From Magnetospirillum sp. 15-1 (lineage in GTDB: Bacteria; Pseudomonadota; Alphaproteobacteria; Rhodospirillales; Magnetospirillaceae), in the NCBI RefSeq assembly GCF_900184795.1, contig NZ_FXXN01000026.1, positions 186,001-250,000 of the forward strand: a stretch of 64,000 nucleotides of DNA, given 5' to 3'. The notes under the pieces are model-generated. The model was not told the DNA's origin. It saw nothing but the letters and a program-made list of their open reading frames with translations, and ran no database searches. The translations under genes and the position numbers were made by a program. How positions within the stretch are numbered: the stretch's first letter is position 1; each line of letters opens with the position of its first letter. This document shows positions 1 to 7,006 of the stretch, piece by piece.

Positions 1-915
1 CTTAGTGCGCCGCTCACGACGCTTGCGGAATGTAATAGTTTTCGATCAAACTTACTGACCGTTACGCATGAGATTACTCATATATTCGTGCAATCAGCGC
101 TTGCTGTGCTCTCGCCATCTCTCGGTGATGAGGCGGAGATGGAAATCGCGCGCAACATTGCCAAGCCAGGGTTTAGCGCCTCTAATCACCTAGATGCGGC
201 GCGCCAATTGCTTATTGAAGCCGTCATCACAATGGAGATGGCAAAGACCGAGTTCCCGGCAGCCCAGGTCGAAAAGCGACTCCCAGAATTATTCGAACGT
301 TGGCGTCACGAGGTGCAGGAAATTCTCGTTCATACCTTTGATTTTATGTACTTCCACCAAGGTGACCCGGCATTTTATGTAAATAATATCTGGCATAGCT
401 GGTGTGCAATTCCGGGAATTAGCGATCGAGTTCCGGAGTACCTAATGCGTACGCTCTGCGCTATTGCGGCACAGCTGCTGACAACTAGTTCGGCAACCTT
501 GTTCAAGGCTGCGCTTAAGAACGTAAAAGACCTTCTGTCATGCGTAAAGTCAAATATTGACGCAAAAAGTAATTATGTTGAGCAGGCTATAAACTGGATG
601 GCTCGCCTTGAGGTGGATCCTCAATTATATGCGCAGGTGGAAAAGGATTTTTCTGCAAGGATATACTTAGTCCGCCTTGTTAGAATTTATCTATTTTCGG
701 AACGCCTCGCGGCGAAGCTATTTGTGGATTCGTTTGTACGGGGAGGGAAGGCCGTAACCAAAAAGGAAAAGCTAACCTATACGACGGCTCCACTTGGCAA
801 CGCACTTGTTTTCCTCAAAAATCATCTTAAGGAAAATCCATCAGAAGCCGAGTCGCTTTGGGTCCTGCACTGTTTAGCCTTTGATGTTAAAACTGCGCCA
901 AAGGTCATAACATGA
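1..915 (+). CDS. 5'-truncated gene; HEITH metallopeptidase-like protein, first gene of SIR2 operon
   Basis: The reading frame is open from base 1, so the gene starts outside the window. A GTG at 88 is a possible start but has no clear ribosome binding site, and the codons just before it (67-81) encode H-E-I-T-H. This fits the HExxH zinc-metallopeptidase signature, followed by a hydrophobic IFV stretch and an acidic segment that could supply a third ligand. The remaining 270 or so residues are mostly helical with no family I recognise. The stop overlaps the next start by ATGA (912-915), so it is co-translated with the unknown gene and the SIR2 gene. Peptidase activity is inferred from one motif only. 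Confidence 0.55.
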   Translation, partial: LSAPLTTLAECNSFRSNLLTVTHEITHIFVQSALAVLSPSLGDEAEMEIARNIAKPGFSASNHLDAARQLLIEAVITMEMAKTEFPAAQVEKRLPELFERWRHEVQEILVHTFDFMYFHQGDPAFYVNNIWHSWCAIPGISDRVPEYLMRTLCAIAAQLLTTSSATLFKAALKNVKDLLSCVKSNIDAKSNYVEQAINWMARLEVDPQLYAQVEKDFSARIYLVRLVRIYLFSERLAAKLFVDSFVRGGKAVTKKEKLTYTTAPLGNALVFLKNHLKENPSEAESLWVLHCLAFDVKTAPKVIT

Positions 916-1646
916 CGTCGTATAGCGGTTATATCGTCGCCGGTCGAACTGCGCGAGATTTTTCATCTGGCGAATTTGAGGAGCGCACACCTAGTGTCGC
1001 CAATGGTCCGACGCTTACCCATCGAAGCGACCGGGTGTTTGGCATTTCACGATGGGACGAATACCTCCTACATAGTCCGATACCGCTTTCTGACGAGGTC
1101 GATAAGCAGCAGAGATACCAATATCAAATCTTCATTGTGCGCGGATTTACCATGATGGTTTTTCTGGCGCATCGCAGAAAAATAATTGACTACGTTATCT
1201 CAAATATTATTGACAAAAAGATTTCACCAAAACTTGAGAAAGTAAATATTGCGATATCAGATATGATCAAACACTGCGGTGGGGCGGAAAGCGAGTTCCT
1301 GGTTACATCTATGCATGGGCGTTTTTCTGGTCCAGATACCCAGCTAAGCAGTATAGCTCTTTATGGTGATGATGTAACGCAGTCGTCAATTTACATTAAT
1401 TATCATAATTTATTTAATTTTCACTCAGCGGGTCTTGGTCGGCGCTTGTTTGATGGTCTGCCGCGTGTTCGCTCCCCAGAGGACCGTGAGATTGTTCATG
1501 TTGCGAGTGATGGGTTTATCTATCTTTATTTAAGTACAAGATCGAGGGCAAAGGAACTTCTTGAGGTTGTAAATTTCATTATGGTTAATCGGTGGGTTGA
1601 CGATTGGGTTCCGGATAGTAAGGGGGAGCGGACGTGGCAAACATGA
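912..1646 (+). CDS. Unknown 244-aa protein, middle gene of SIR2 operon
   Basis: I do not recognise the family. It overlaps the upstream gene by ATGA and the downstream SIR2 gene by 13 bases, so the three genes form one translationally coupled unit. The protein has no obvious membrane segment or catalytic motif. The C-terminal third is rich in aromatic and hydrophobic residues. Codon use is more AT-tolerant than the prophage genes to the right, which suggests a separate origin. A role as sensor or regulator of the SIR2 effector is inference from position. Confidence 0.7.
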   Translation: MTSYSGYIVAGRTARDFSSGEFEERTPSVANGPTLTHRSDRVFGISRWDEYLLHSPIPLSDEVDKQQRYQYQIFIVRGFTMMVFLAHRRKIIDYVISNIIDKKISPKLEKVNIAISDMIKHCGGAESEFLVTSMHGRFSGPDTQLSSIALYGDDVTQSSIYINYHNLFNFHSAGLGRRLFDGLPRVRSPEDREIVHVASDGFIYLYLSTRSRAKELLEVVNFIMVNRWVDDWVPDSKGERTWQT

Positions 1647-2536
1647 ACATGCCAGACAGTTGGCATAATGAGGTGTCGCTGATTGACCATCTCGCAACCC
1701 AGTTGTTGGCCGGGCGATTGGGCCTCTTCCTTGGTGCGGGCGTCTCAAGGCCGTTCGGCTTGCCCGACTGGGACACGTTGGTGTCACGAATGGCGGTTGC
1801 TGCCGGAGAGGCGGCGCCGGTGGCTGGAAGTTTCAATGCTACAAACAAAGTAGAGGCGCTAGCACTTAAGTATTTTACGACTTCAGACTTGCTCAAGGGC
1901 GCGACTAAGGCCGCTCTATACCAAGGCGTAGCGCTCGATTTTGCCAAAATCAGCGGGAATAGGTTGCTTGCGGCGATCGGCTCTCTTGTCATGGCCTCAC
2001 GTCGCGGGACGGCGGCCAAGGTGATTACATTGAATTTCGACGATCTTTTAGAACTATATCTCGAGTATCACGGCTTCACTACCGCGACAATGCACGACGG
2101 CTGTCATTGGGCTCAGAATGCCGATGTTGTCGTGTATCATCCGCATGGCTTCCTGCCACTCGGTCACGATTTGGATAGCAAAGAGATCGTTCTGGGGACG
2201 ACGAGCTTTCACAAGATCATGCAATCGGACCTGTGGCGACCGATACTTGAGACTGCGCTGCGGCAGCATACCTTTCTCTATCTCGGCCTCTCGGGCGAAG
2301 ATATGCATTTGCACAGCCATTGGGCGACACTAAAGGATGTGCACGCAATCGCAAAAGATCGCATTTGCTACCATGGGGTCCGGTTCACGACCGGCGGCGG
2401 GGACGATGACCTGAGCGTCGTCACGCAAGGATGGGGTATTCATACGCACAGCCTCACCAGCTATGATGAGTTGCCTGACTTCCTGTTCAGAATATGCCAG
2501 GAAGCGCGAGTTAAGCGCATGGCTATGGATGTATAG
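1634..2536 (+). CDS. SIR2-family NAD-hydrolysing effector candidate
   Basis: SIR2-like Rossmann protein of 300 aa. Visible motifs are the NAD-binding GAG-x-S (residues 34-38, followed by FGLPDW), T-x-N-x-D (132-136), H-x-HG with candidate catalytic His171, and a late GLSGED segment corresponding to the G-x-S-x-D of SIR2_2-type proteins. Such proteins in defence systems (Thoeris ThsA, DSR, SIR2-HerA) deplete NAD when triggered. The GTG start at 1634 sits 6 bases after GGGAG; an ATG at 1643 is the alternative. It is the last gene of a three-gene overlapping operon with no recognised defence partner. Confidence 0.8.
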   Translation: MANMNMPDSWHNEVSLIDHLATQLLAGRLGLFLGAGVSRPFGLPDWDTLVSRMAVAAGEAAPVAGSFNATNKVEALALKYFTTSDLLKGATKAALYQGVALDFAKISGNRLLAAIGSLVMASRRGTAAKVITLNFDDLLELYLEYHGFTTATMHDGCHWAQNADVVVYHPHGFLPLGHDLDSKEIVLGTTSFHKIMQSDLWRPILETALRQHTFLYLGLSGEDMHLHSHWATLKDVHAIAKDRICYHGVRFTTGGGDDDLSVVTQGWGIHTHSLTSYDELPDFLFRICQEARVKRMAMDV

Positions 2537-2651
2537 CTAAGTGCTAGCCGGTGGTGCGGTGACTCATGGATTAGAGCCGTACGTCTTGCGCTGTGCTCAA
2601 ATTTCTTTGGTTATCCGCCCATGCCGGCGCTGGCCTCGAAATCCAGGAAGA

Positions 2652-3266
2652 TCATGATGCCCCCCGGCCATATTGGCGCAACAACCCGCGAGCCCGCTCC
2701 ACCAGTTGCTGACGAAAGGCGCGGATCTCCACCTCCTCCCTGGACAAGGCCATATTCAGCAGGGTGACGGCTCCCAAGCTGAAGGCGTGGCCGATGGCGT
2801 CATCAAGCGCACGGTGAGTGATCAGCCCCGCCTCGGCATGGAGTGCCGCAGCCAATCGTTCATGGTCCTCCGCCTGAATGCCTGTCCGCTGGCATGCCTC
2901 GGCGATCACCGCCTGCACGTCGGGCGACTGGCTAATTCTGAAGGCTGGAGCAATGCCAGTGGTGCCGTACAGCGTCTGGAGCCATCGGCCATCCGTGCCC
3001 GGGCTGTCGCTCAGCACCTCGGCCCCAGCCAGATCTGCATTCAGCCGGGCCGCCACCTCGCGCACGTCCATTCCCGTCATCACGAGCTGGTGGCGGGAAA
3101 TACCATGAATCCTCCCGCTCTCGGCATTCCAGTCCAGTTCACCCCAAGCGGAAGCAGGCCGGATCAGGGCAGGCCATCCCTGCTGAAGGTCGTGCGACAC
3201 CCAGGCCACCTCCACAGGGTAGCTCGTGGGATGCAAACCGGAGGCTTCGACGTCGATAAAGATCAT
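2652..3266 (-). CDS. DEDD-family 3'-5' exonuclease (DnaQ/RNase T fold)
   Basis: 204-aa protein opening with F-I-D-V-E-A (first DEDD motif, Asp and Glu), then a central S-D-S-P-G-T-D segment and a late H-R-A-L-D-D segment, matching the Exo II and Exo III positions of DEDDh exonucleases. It would remove nucleotides from 3' ends of DNA or RNA using two metal ions. The ATG at 3266 is preferred because GGAAGGTGG lies just upstream; an in-frame ATG at 3296 lacks this. The start overlaps the stop of the frameshifted small gene upstream, so the pair was an operon with the HAD gene at 3510-4058. Confidence 0.7.
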   Translation of the reverse strand: MIFIDVEASGLHPTSYPVEVAWVSHDLQQGWPALIRPASAWGELDWNAESGRIHGISRHQLVMTGMDVREVAARLNADLAGAEVLSDSPGTDGRWLQTLYGTTGIAPAFRISQSPDVQAVIAEACQRTGIQAEDHERLAAALHAEAGLITHRALDDAIGHAFSLGAVTLLNMALSREEVEIRAFRQQLVERARGLLRQYGRGAS

Positions 3267-3513
3267 CGCCCACCTTCCACGATGCCACGGTACCAACGTG
3301 GCACGGAGGGGATACCGGGCTTCGGCTCGGAGAGCGTCTTGCGCACGATCTCCTCGATCCTTGTCGGCCCCAGGCTGCCGGCGGCCACCCTGGTGGCCAC
3401 CTCCATCAGCATGGCGGCAACCTGACGGTCATCGGCGCCATCCGCCCACGCCTGTTCCAGGGTGCGGCGATAGCGTCCGACATCGTTTGCTCAAGGTCGG
3501 TCACGACGATCAT
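3263..3513 (-). pseudogene. Frameshifted small gene (about 84 aa if repaired)
   Basis: An ATG at 3513 overlaps the stop of the upstream HAD gene by ATGA and opens a short frame (M-I-V-V-T-D-L-E-Q). A second frame then runs cleanly to a TGA overlapping the exonuclease ATG at 3266. Its translation is coding-like (it ends W-Y-R-G-I-V-E-G-G-R) but has no start codon of its own near its beginning. One extra A in the AAA run at about 3486-3488 would join the two halves into a single gene that fits exactly between its neighbours. This is a real frameshift or a sequencing error. The family is not recognised. Confidence 0.6.
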
Positions 3514-4058
3514 GGCTTGCTCCCTTCCTCGTCCAGCAGATGGTCCAGAGCTGCCTGTTCCGAGCTTTCATAGGGGTGCTGGAATGCGCTCACGAACTCG
3601 GGCGGCATGTCCTCTATGCTGATCGCTTGATGTCCACAAAGGTGGCGCAGCGCACGCTTCAAAGCCCCCTGGCCGAAACCGCCCGCTCCGACCTCAACTA
3701 CAAGCCCACGGCGATCCTTCAGCGCCCTGACGGATCGGCAGACCGCCTGACCATCGTCGATCAGAACCCACGCCTCCACCTCGGCATGACCACCGAGCCA
3801 AGCCGCCACGTCCTCTGCCTTGGTCGAGAACTCAGACGTTTCCGGCAGGCAGCAAAGTGGCTTTGCCAGTCCGGCGGCGAGAAGTGCGTCTATCGTCTCG
3901 ATTGGCCCGACATGCCGGCGCCAGGATGACGCCACGACGATCTCAGCTCGGGCCTGGCGCGCAATGGCATTGATACACTCAATGGCAGCCAGATCGAATT
4001 GCTCGGCTCCAAGCGGCAGGATGACTCCGTCTATGTCGAGAAATATGATCCTGAACAT
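3510..4058 (-). CDS. HAD-superfamily phosphatase-like protein (Swiss-army-knife RNA-repair type)
   Basis: 182-aa protein with an N-terminal F-L-D-I-D-G-V HAD nucleophile motif near residue 8 and the V-A-S-S-W-R segment near residue 42, a combination seen in HAD domains of the Swiss-army-knife RNA-repair group. A late L-I-D-D could be the third HAD acidic motif. The ATG at 4058 has GGAG 8 bases upstream and excludes an implausible 20-residue extension. The SD lies inside an 18-bp palindrome (4065-4082). It is first in a three-gene run with the frameshifted gene and the exonuclease, which suggests nucleic-acid end processing. Confidence 0.65.
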   Translation of the reverse strand: MFRIIFLDIDGVILPLGAEQFDLAAIECINAIARQARAEIVVASSWRRHVGPIETIDALLAAGLAKPLCCLPETSEFSTKAEDVAAWLGGHAEVEAWVLIDDGQAVCRSVRALKDRRGLVVEVGAGGFGQGALKRALRHLCGHQAISIEDMPPEFVSAFQHPYESSEQAALDHLLDEEGSKP

Positions 4059-4064
4059 GGTTTG

Positions 4065-4082
4065 GGCTCCAAATTTGGAGCC
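4065..4082 (-). promoter_or_regulatory. 18-bp perfect palindrome covering the SD of the HAD gene
   Basis: GGCTCCAAATTTGGAGCC is a perfect palindrome. Its GGAG is the Shine-Dalgarno element of the ATG at 4058. It may be a protein operator or an RNA stem that hides the ribosome binding site. The symmetry is direct sequence evidence; the regulatory role is inference. Confidence 0.5.
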
Positions 4083-4251
4083 GGGCGTTTTACGGAATCG
4101 CCCCCGGCAACCTGGCACCGGTTATCCCAGGTCGGCAGTGATCTCCCTGTCACTGCTCAGGCCACCCATGCTGGGCACATGGTGTTCTCAGCCCTGCGCG
4201 GCATGTTCCGCGCAGGGCCAATGATCGCATATTCGGCCGGCTGTTGAAAGG

Positions 4252-4611
4252 CTATGGGCTGAGGCGGGAGCGCTTACCCAGCCCCTCGAAAACGGCAGCC
4301 ATCTGCTTGGCTGCCGAGGCTACGTCATAGCGCTCCTGGTCCTGCACCGCCTCACAGGCGGCTTGCCATGCAATGGCATGATCAACCGGACTCCGCATCG
4401 CCGCCACATAGCTCAGCATGGCGGCGGCCCGCAGCAGGGTGGCGCACTGTTCCGGCCCAGTCAGGCCGCTACCGCTCTCGATATCCCCTTCGTGCAGGAG
4501 CACCTCACCGATCAGCCGAAGGGCATGATCGGGATCTTGGGCCACATCGTTTTGGGCCCAAGCCTGCCCAAGAGCGGAGCGGTAGGCGGTGGTCGTCGGA
4601 TCATGGCTCAT
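4252..4611 (-). CDS. Hypothetical protein, 119 aa
   Basis: Predicted helical cytosolic protein with no family I recognise. The ATG at 4611 follows GGAG with 9-base spacing; upstream in-frame ATGs at 4647 and 4629 lack one. It is followed, in the direction of transcription, by 190 bases to the HAD gene, so it may be transcribed with the HAD/exonuclease set. Its upstream region contains the two near-palindromes at 4683-4722, which are candidate operators for it. Confidence 0.55.
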   Translation of the reverse strand: MSHDPTTTAYRSALGQAWAQNDVAQDPDHALRLIGEVLLHEGDIESGSGLTGPEQCATLLRAAAMLSYVAAMRSPVDHAIAWQAACEAVQDQERYDVASAAKQMAAVFEGLGKRSRLSP

Positions 4612-4682
4612 AGGTCGTCTCCAGCGCATATTTAGATCAAATATCATATGCGGCGACGAAACAGTAAATACGCACAATGTAG

Positions 4683-4722
4683 CGTGAGTTACTCACGGAT
4701 GCCGGGGCGTGAGTAAATCACG
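4683..4722. repeat. Two near-identical 15-bp palindromes, possible operator pair
   Basis: CGTGAGTTACTCACG (4683-4697) is a perfect palindrome around one central base. CGTGAGTAAATCACG (4708-4722) is a near-copy 25 bases downstream, centre to centre. They lie between the divergent genes 4252-4611 and 4917-5141 in an otherwise AT-rich 300-base gap. A dimeric regulator or relaxosome protein could bind here. Confidence 0.55.
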
Positions 4723-4742
4723 GCCTTCACCTATTGCTTTAA

Positions 4743-4771
4743 TTCTGACGTATTGTTTTGTTCATGTCAGA
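4743..4771. other. Inverted repeat TTCTGAC/GTCAGAA with 15-bp loop
   Basis: TTCTGAC (4743-4749) and GTCAGAA (4765-4771) form a 7-bp stem, extended by flanking AAT/ATT, in an AT-rich segment ahead of the mob genes. Inverted repeats next to nic sites are usual in oriT regions, so this may be part of the transfer origin. It has no T-tract to make it a terminator. Confidence 0.35.
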
Positions 4772-4866
4772 AATTGATTTCTATTTACATGAAATTTTCT
4801 CTCTGCTTACCTTGATGAGCAAGGCACCTCCCGGAGGCCCGCTAACGCGGTCCCCAGGAAGCCATG

Positions 4867-4887
4867 GAAGGGGGCTCCGCCCCCTTC
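4867..4887. other. Strong GC hairpin upstream of mobC, candidate oriT component
   Basis: GAAGGGGGC-TCC-GCCCCCTTC is a perfect 9-bp stem with a 3-base loop, 30 bases upstream of the small gene at 4917 and within 300 bases of mobC. It may be a relaxosome or attenuation structure. Its position next to the mob genes is the only support for the oriT reading. Confidence 0.4.
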
Positions 4888-4916
4888 ACCCCCGCAGGGC
4901 AATAGGGAGAGGAAAA

Positions 4917-5141
4917 ATGGATGAAACAGGGAATGCGGCCGAGGTTATCCATACCTTTGGTCCCGGCAATTGGATTTGGCCTTGCCTCGTAGGCACCGAG
5001 AACGGCGACCGAGTGCAATTCACGCGAGACGTCTGGGACGCGGACGGATATCGGCGCCAGATTCCAGACACTGAATTTTTGGTCTTGGACCGAGGGCCGG
5101 ATTTCGTTCGGGCGCGCGTCTATAGGTACGAGGATAGTTAA
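4917..5141 (+). CDS. Hypothetical 74-aa protein upstream of mobC
   Basis: Small protein rich in aromatic and charged residues (G-N-W-I-W-P, then D-V-W-D-A-D-G-Y), possibly a beta-barrel fold. Family not recognised. The ATG at 4917 follows an AGGGAGAGG ribosome binding site; a longer frame from 4758 runs through the GC hairpin and is rejected. It ends 6 bases before mobC, so it is probably expressed with the mobilization genes. Confidence 0.55.
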   Translation: MDETGNAAEVIHTFGPGNWIWPCLVGTENGDRVQFTRDVWDADGYRRQIPDTEFLVLDRGPDFVRARVYRYEDS

Positions 5142-5147
5142 GGCATC

Positions 5148-5486
5148 ATGCCTCGTCCCCGCCGCCTATCTGACGGCCCCGTCATCAAGGTCCGCGTGAC
5201 CCATGATCAGTACCTTGAGCTGAGGGCGAAGGCCCAGGCGGCAGGGATGTCGATGGCTGAGTTGTTGCGGGACCATGGCGACCAACTCGCCGTGGTCAAT
5301 CGCGCAGATTGGCGCTTGCGGACCTATCAACTGGGCCGAATCGGAGTGAATCTGAACCAGTTGGTCCACTGGGCAAACATCCACAAGTCGGCGGCCGAGG
5401 CGCGGCAGGTGATCGTCGCCTTGCTGCGCCTGGAGCGAGCGCTCCGTAGTGAATACGGCCTCGACCAAGGAGAGCCCTCGCCATGA
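5148..5486 (+). CDS. mobC: MobC-like relaxosome accessory protein
   Basis: 112-aa basic protein. The N-terminal region resembles a ribbon-helix-helix DNA-binding domain (V-I-K-V-R-V-T then a helix), and the R-I-G-V-N-L-N-Q-L motif near residue 63 is typical of MobC-type proteins. It would bind oriT and help the relaxase nick DNA. Its stop overlaps the relaxase start by ATGA (5483-5486), the classic mobC-relaxase arrangement. Confidence 0.75.
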   Translation: MPRPRRLSDGPVIKVRVTHDQYLELRAKAQAAGMSMAELLRDHGDQLAVVNRADWRLRTYQLGRIGVNLNQLVHWANIHKSAAEARQVIVALLRLERALRSEYGLDQGEPSP

Positions 5487-6328
5487 TGGTAATGTGGTCG
5501 AGGCATACCGGCGCTGACGACCCCGAGGGAATTGGCGTCGTTGATTACATGATGGCCGAATCCGTCTGGAAGCCACGTCCCGAAGGCGGGCGTGAGCGGG
5601 TTCAGCGCATCCCGCCACCCGAGGTGCTAAAGGGCGACGAAGTGCTGATGCGCCAAGCCATCCGGGCGGTGCCATTTCAGTGCCGCTATTCCTCAGGTGT
5701 CCTGAGCTTTGAACAGGGAGATATTGACGTAGCCAGGTTCAATGCTGGCGATGTCGAACTGCGGCGCCAAGTGGCTGAGGTCATCAAGGAATTCGAGGAC
5801 ACTGCCTATGCCGGCATTGCCGAAGAGCATCGGCCGCCAACCTTTTGGACCACCCACACGCATACCGGCAGGTTGGAGTTAAATTACTGCATGCCGCGTG
5901 CAATCCTCGCCAGCGATGGTCGCCTGCGGTCGATCAACCCGCATCCGCCGGGACGCGAAAGCATCAAGCTGTTCGACGCCTTTCGGGACGTCTTCAACGC
6001 CCGATATGGCTGGGCTGATCCGGAAGACCCCGCGCGAGCAAGGCTAACGAAGACGCCGAACTGGGTTCAAAAGATAGCCGCCGAGACCGCACGGGCGGGA
6101 AAGGCCGGCAAGAAACCTCTCGTTGAGCAAATCAGTGACTGGGTCGAGGCCGGTTTCGCCGCCGGCGAGATCGGCAGCCGAGCCGAGCCGGGATGCGGAC
6201 GGACATGCATCACCTGTTTGAAAGTCGGTGTGGCTCTTAATGGCCAAGAGAACGACGGAAGCGTGAGGGCCCAGCCGAGCAGCGTCTCCGCAAAAAAAGA
6301 AAGCTCGAAGCAGATGCACCCAGCCTAA
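5483..6328 (+). CDS. Relaxase/mobilization nuclease with disrupted C-terminus
   Basis: 281-aa reading frame. Residues 1-220 resemble the N-terminal half of MOB relaxases; T-H-T-H-T-G-R-L-E-L-N-Y near residue 127 is the metal-binding motif III that positions the nicking tyrosine. From about residue 232 the sequence stops looking like a relaxase. A different frame over about 6240-6320 gives an Arg/Lys-rich segment (R-L-R-K-K-R-K-L-E) more like a relaxase C-terminus, with a stop in between. I read this as a gene decayed by frameshifts. The protein is shorter than usual relaxases and is probably non-functional. Confidence 0.65.
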   Translation: MMVMWSRHTGADDPEGIGVVDYMMAESVWKPRPEGGRERVQRIPPPEVLKGDEVLMRQAIRAVPFQCRYSSGVLSFEQGDIDVARFNAGDVELRRQVAEVIKEFEDTAYAGIAEEHRPPTFWTTHTHTGRLELNYCMPRAILASDGRLRSINPHPPGRESIKLFDAFRDVFNARYGWADPEDPARARLTKTPNWVQKIAAETARAGKAGKKPLVEQISDWVEAGFAAGEIGSRAEPGCGRTCITCLKVGVALNGQENDGSVRAQPSSVSAKKESSKQMHPA

Positions 6329-6392
6329 GTCAGTTTTCCGCTGCACCTGTTCGCCAGGGCTGGCCGGTCGATTCGCTGACCTTTCTGTCATT

Positions 6393-6599
6393 TCAGCCGC
6401 CCGTGCCAACAGATTGGCTGGGCTCTACCATCAGGGAATCGATCCAGGATTCGATGTCTGTGCGGGCATAGACCGCATTCTTGCCGACTATTGCGTAGCG
6501 CGGACCGCGCTTCTGAGAAGCCAGATGGGCGAGAGTCCACGCCTTGATTGGATATTCTTTCTCAACCTGCTGTCGCGTGAGGTATTTGCTGCTGGACAT
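6393..6599 (-). CDS. AlpA/excisionase-like helix-turn-helix protein
   Basis: 68-aa protein with Y-L-T-R-Q-Q-V then G-P-R-Y and a short C-terminal I-E-S-W-I-D-S helix, matching the helix_turn_helix_17/AlpA pattern. Such proteins act as excisionases or switch regulators of integrative elements. It is the last gene before the tRNA-Ser fragment at 7007-7071 and faces the relaxase remnant, a typical place for a recombination directionality factor. Confidence 0.65.
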   Translation of the reverse strand: MSSSKYLTRQQVEKEYPIKAWTLAHLASQKRGPRYAIVGKNAVYARTDIESWIDSLMVEPSQSVGTGG

Positions 6600-7006
6600 A
6601 TAAATCCCCGAGCCATATGGCCCGGGGACTTTTGCCGCAGTCCGCCGGTGATCGTGGCGCTAAGCGAGCACAATGGACTGGTAGACGAGTGCTGAGAGAA
6701 ATACTCCCCGTCCAGCGGGTCTTGGTCTCAGTCGAACTCAAAGCGCTTGCCATCCTGCTAGGCAGGGGAGGCGTCCATTGTCGCTTTCGCGCCGCCGGGC
6801 GATGTCGTACGCTCGGCAACGGCAATCACGTGCAGCAATATTTAGCTCAAAAGGCGTGGTCTGGCAAGACGCTCGCTACGCATTGGCGCTCCAAAAATGC
6901 TCCACTAGCCACGGAAATCCATGGCAATCTACCGCAATGCACGGCAAGCTAATACAATGATATATAAACGCAATATGCGGCAACGTGCAGCAATTGTGGG
7001 CAATTA
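6600..7006. repeat. Gene-free element end with phased 10-bp GCAA repeats (6911-7006)
   Basis: No supportable gene lies in this 400-base stretch. Near its right end the core NNNGCAANNN recurs every 10 bases: cores at 6923, 6933, 6943 and a weaker ACAA at 6953, with a degenerate GGAA at 6913. A second run has cores at 6969, 6979, 6989 and 6999. The array stops where the tRNA-Ser fragment begins. Spacing of one helical turn puts all copies on one DNA face. The likely role is an arm-site or excisionase/integrase assembly region; this is inference. Confidence 0.6.
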
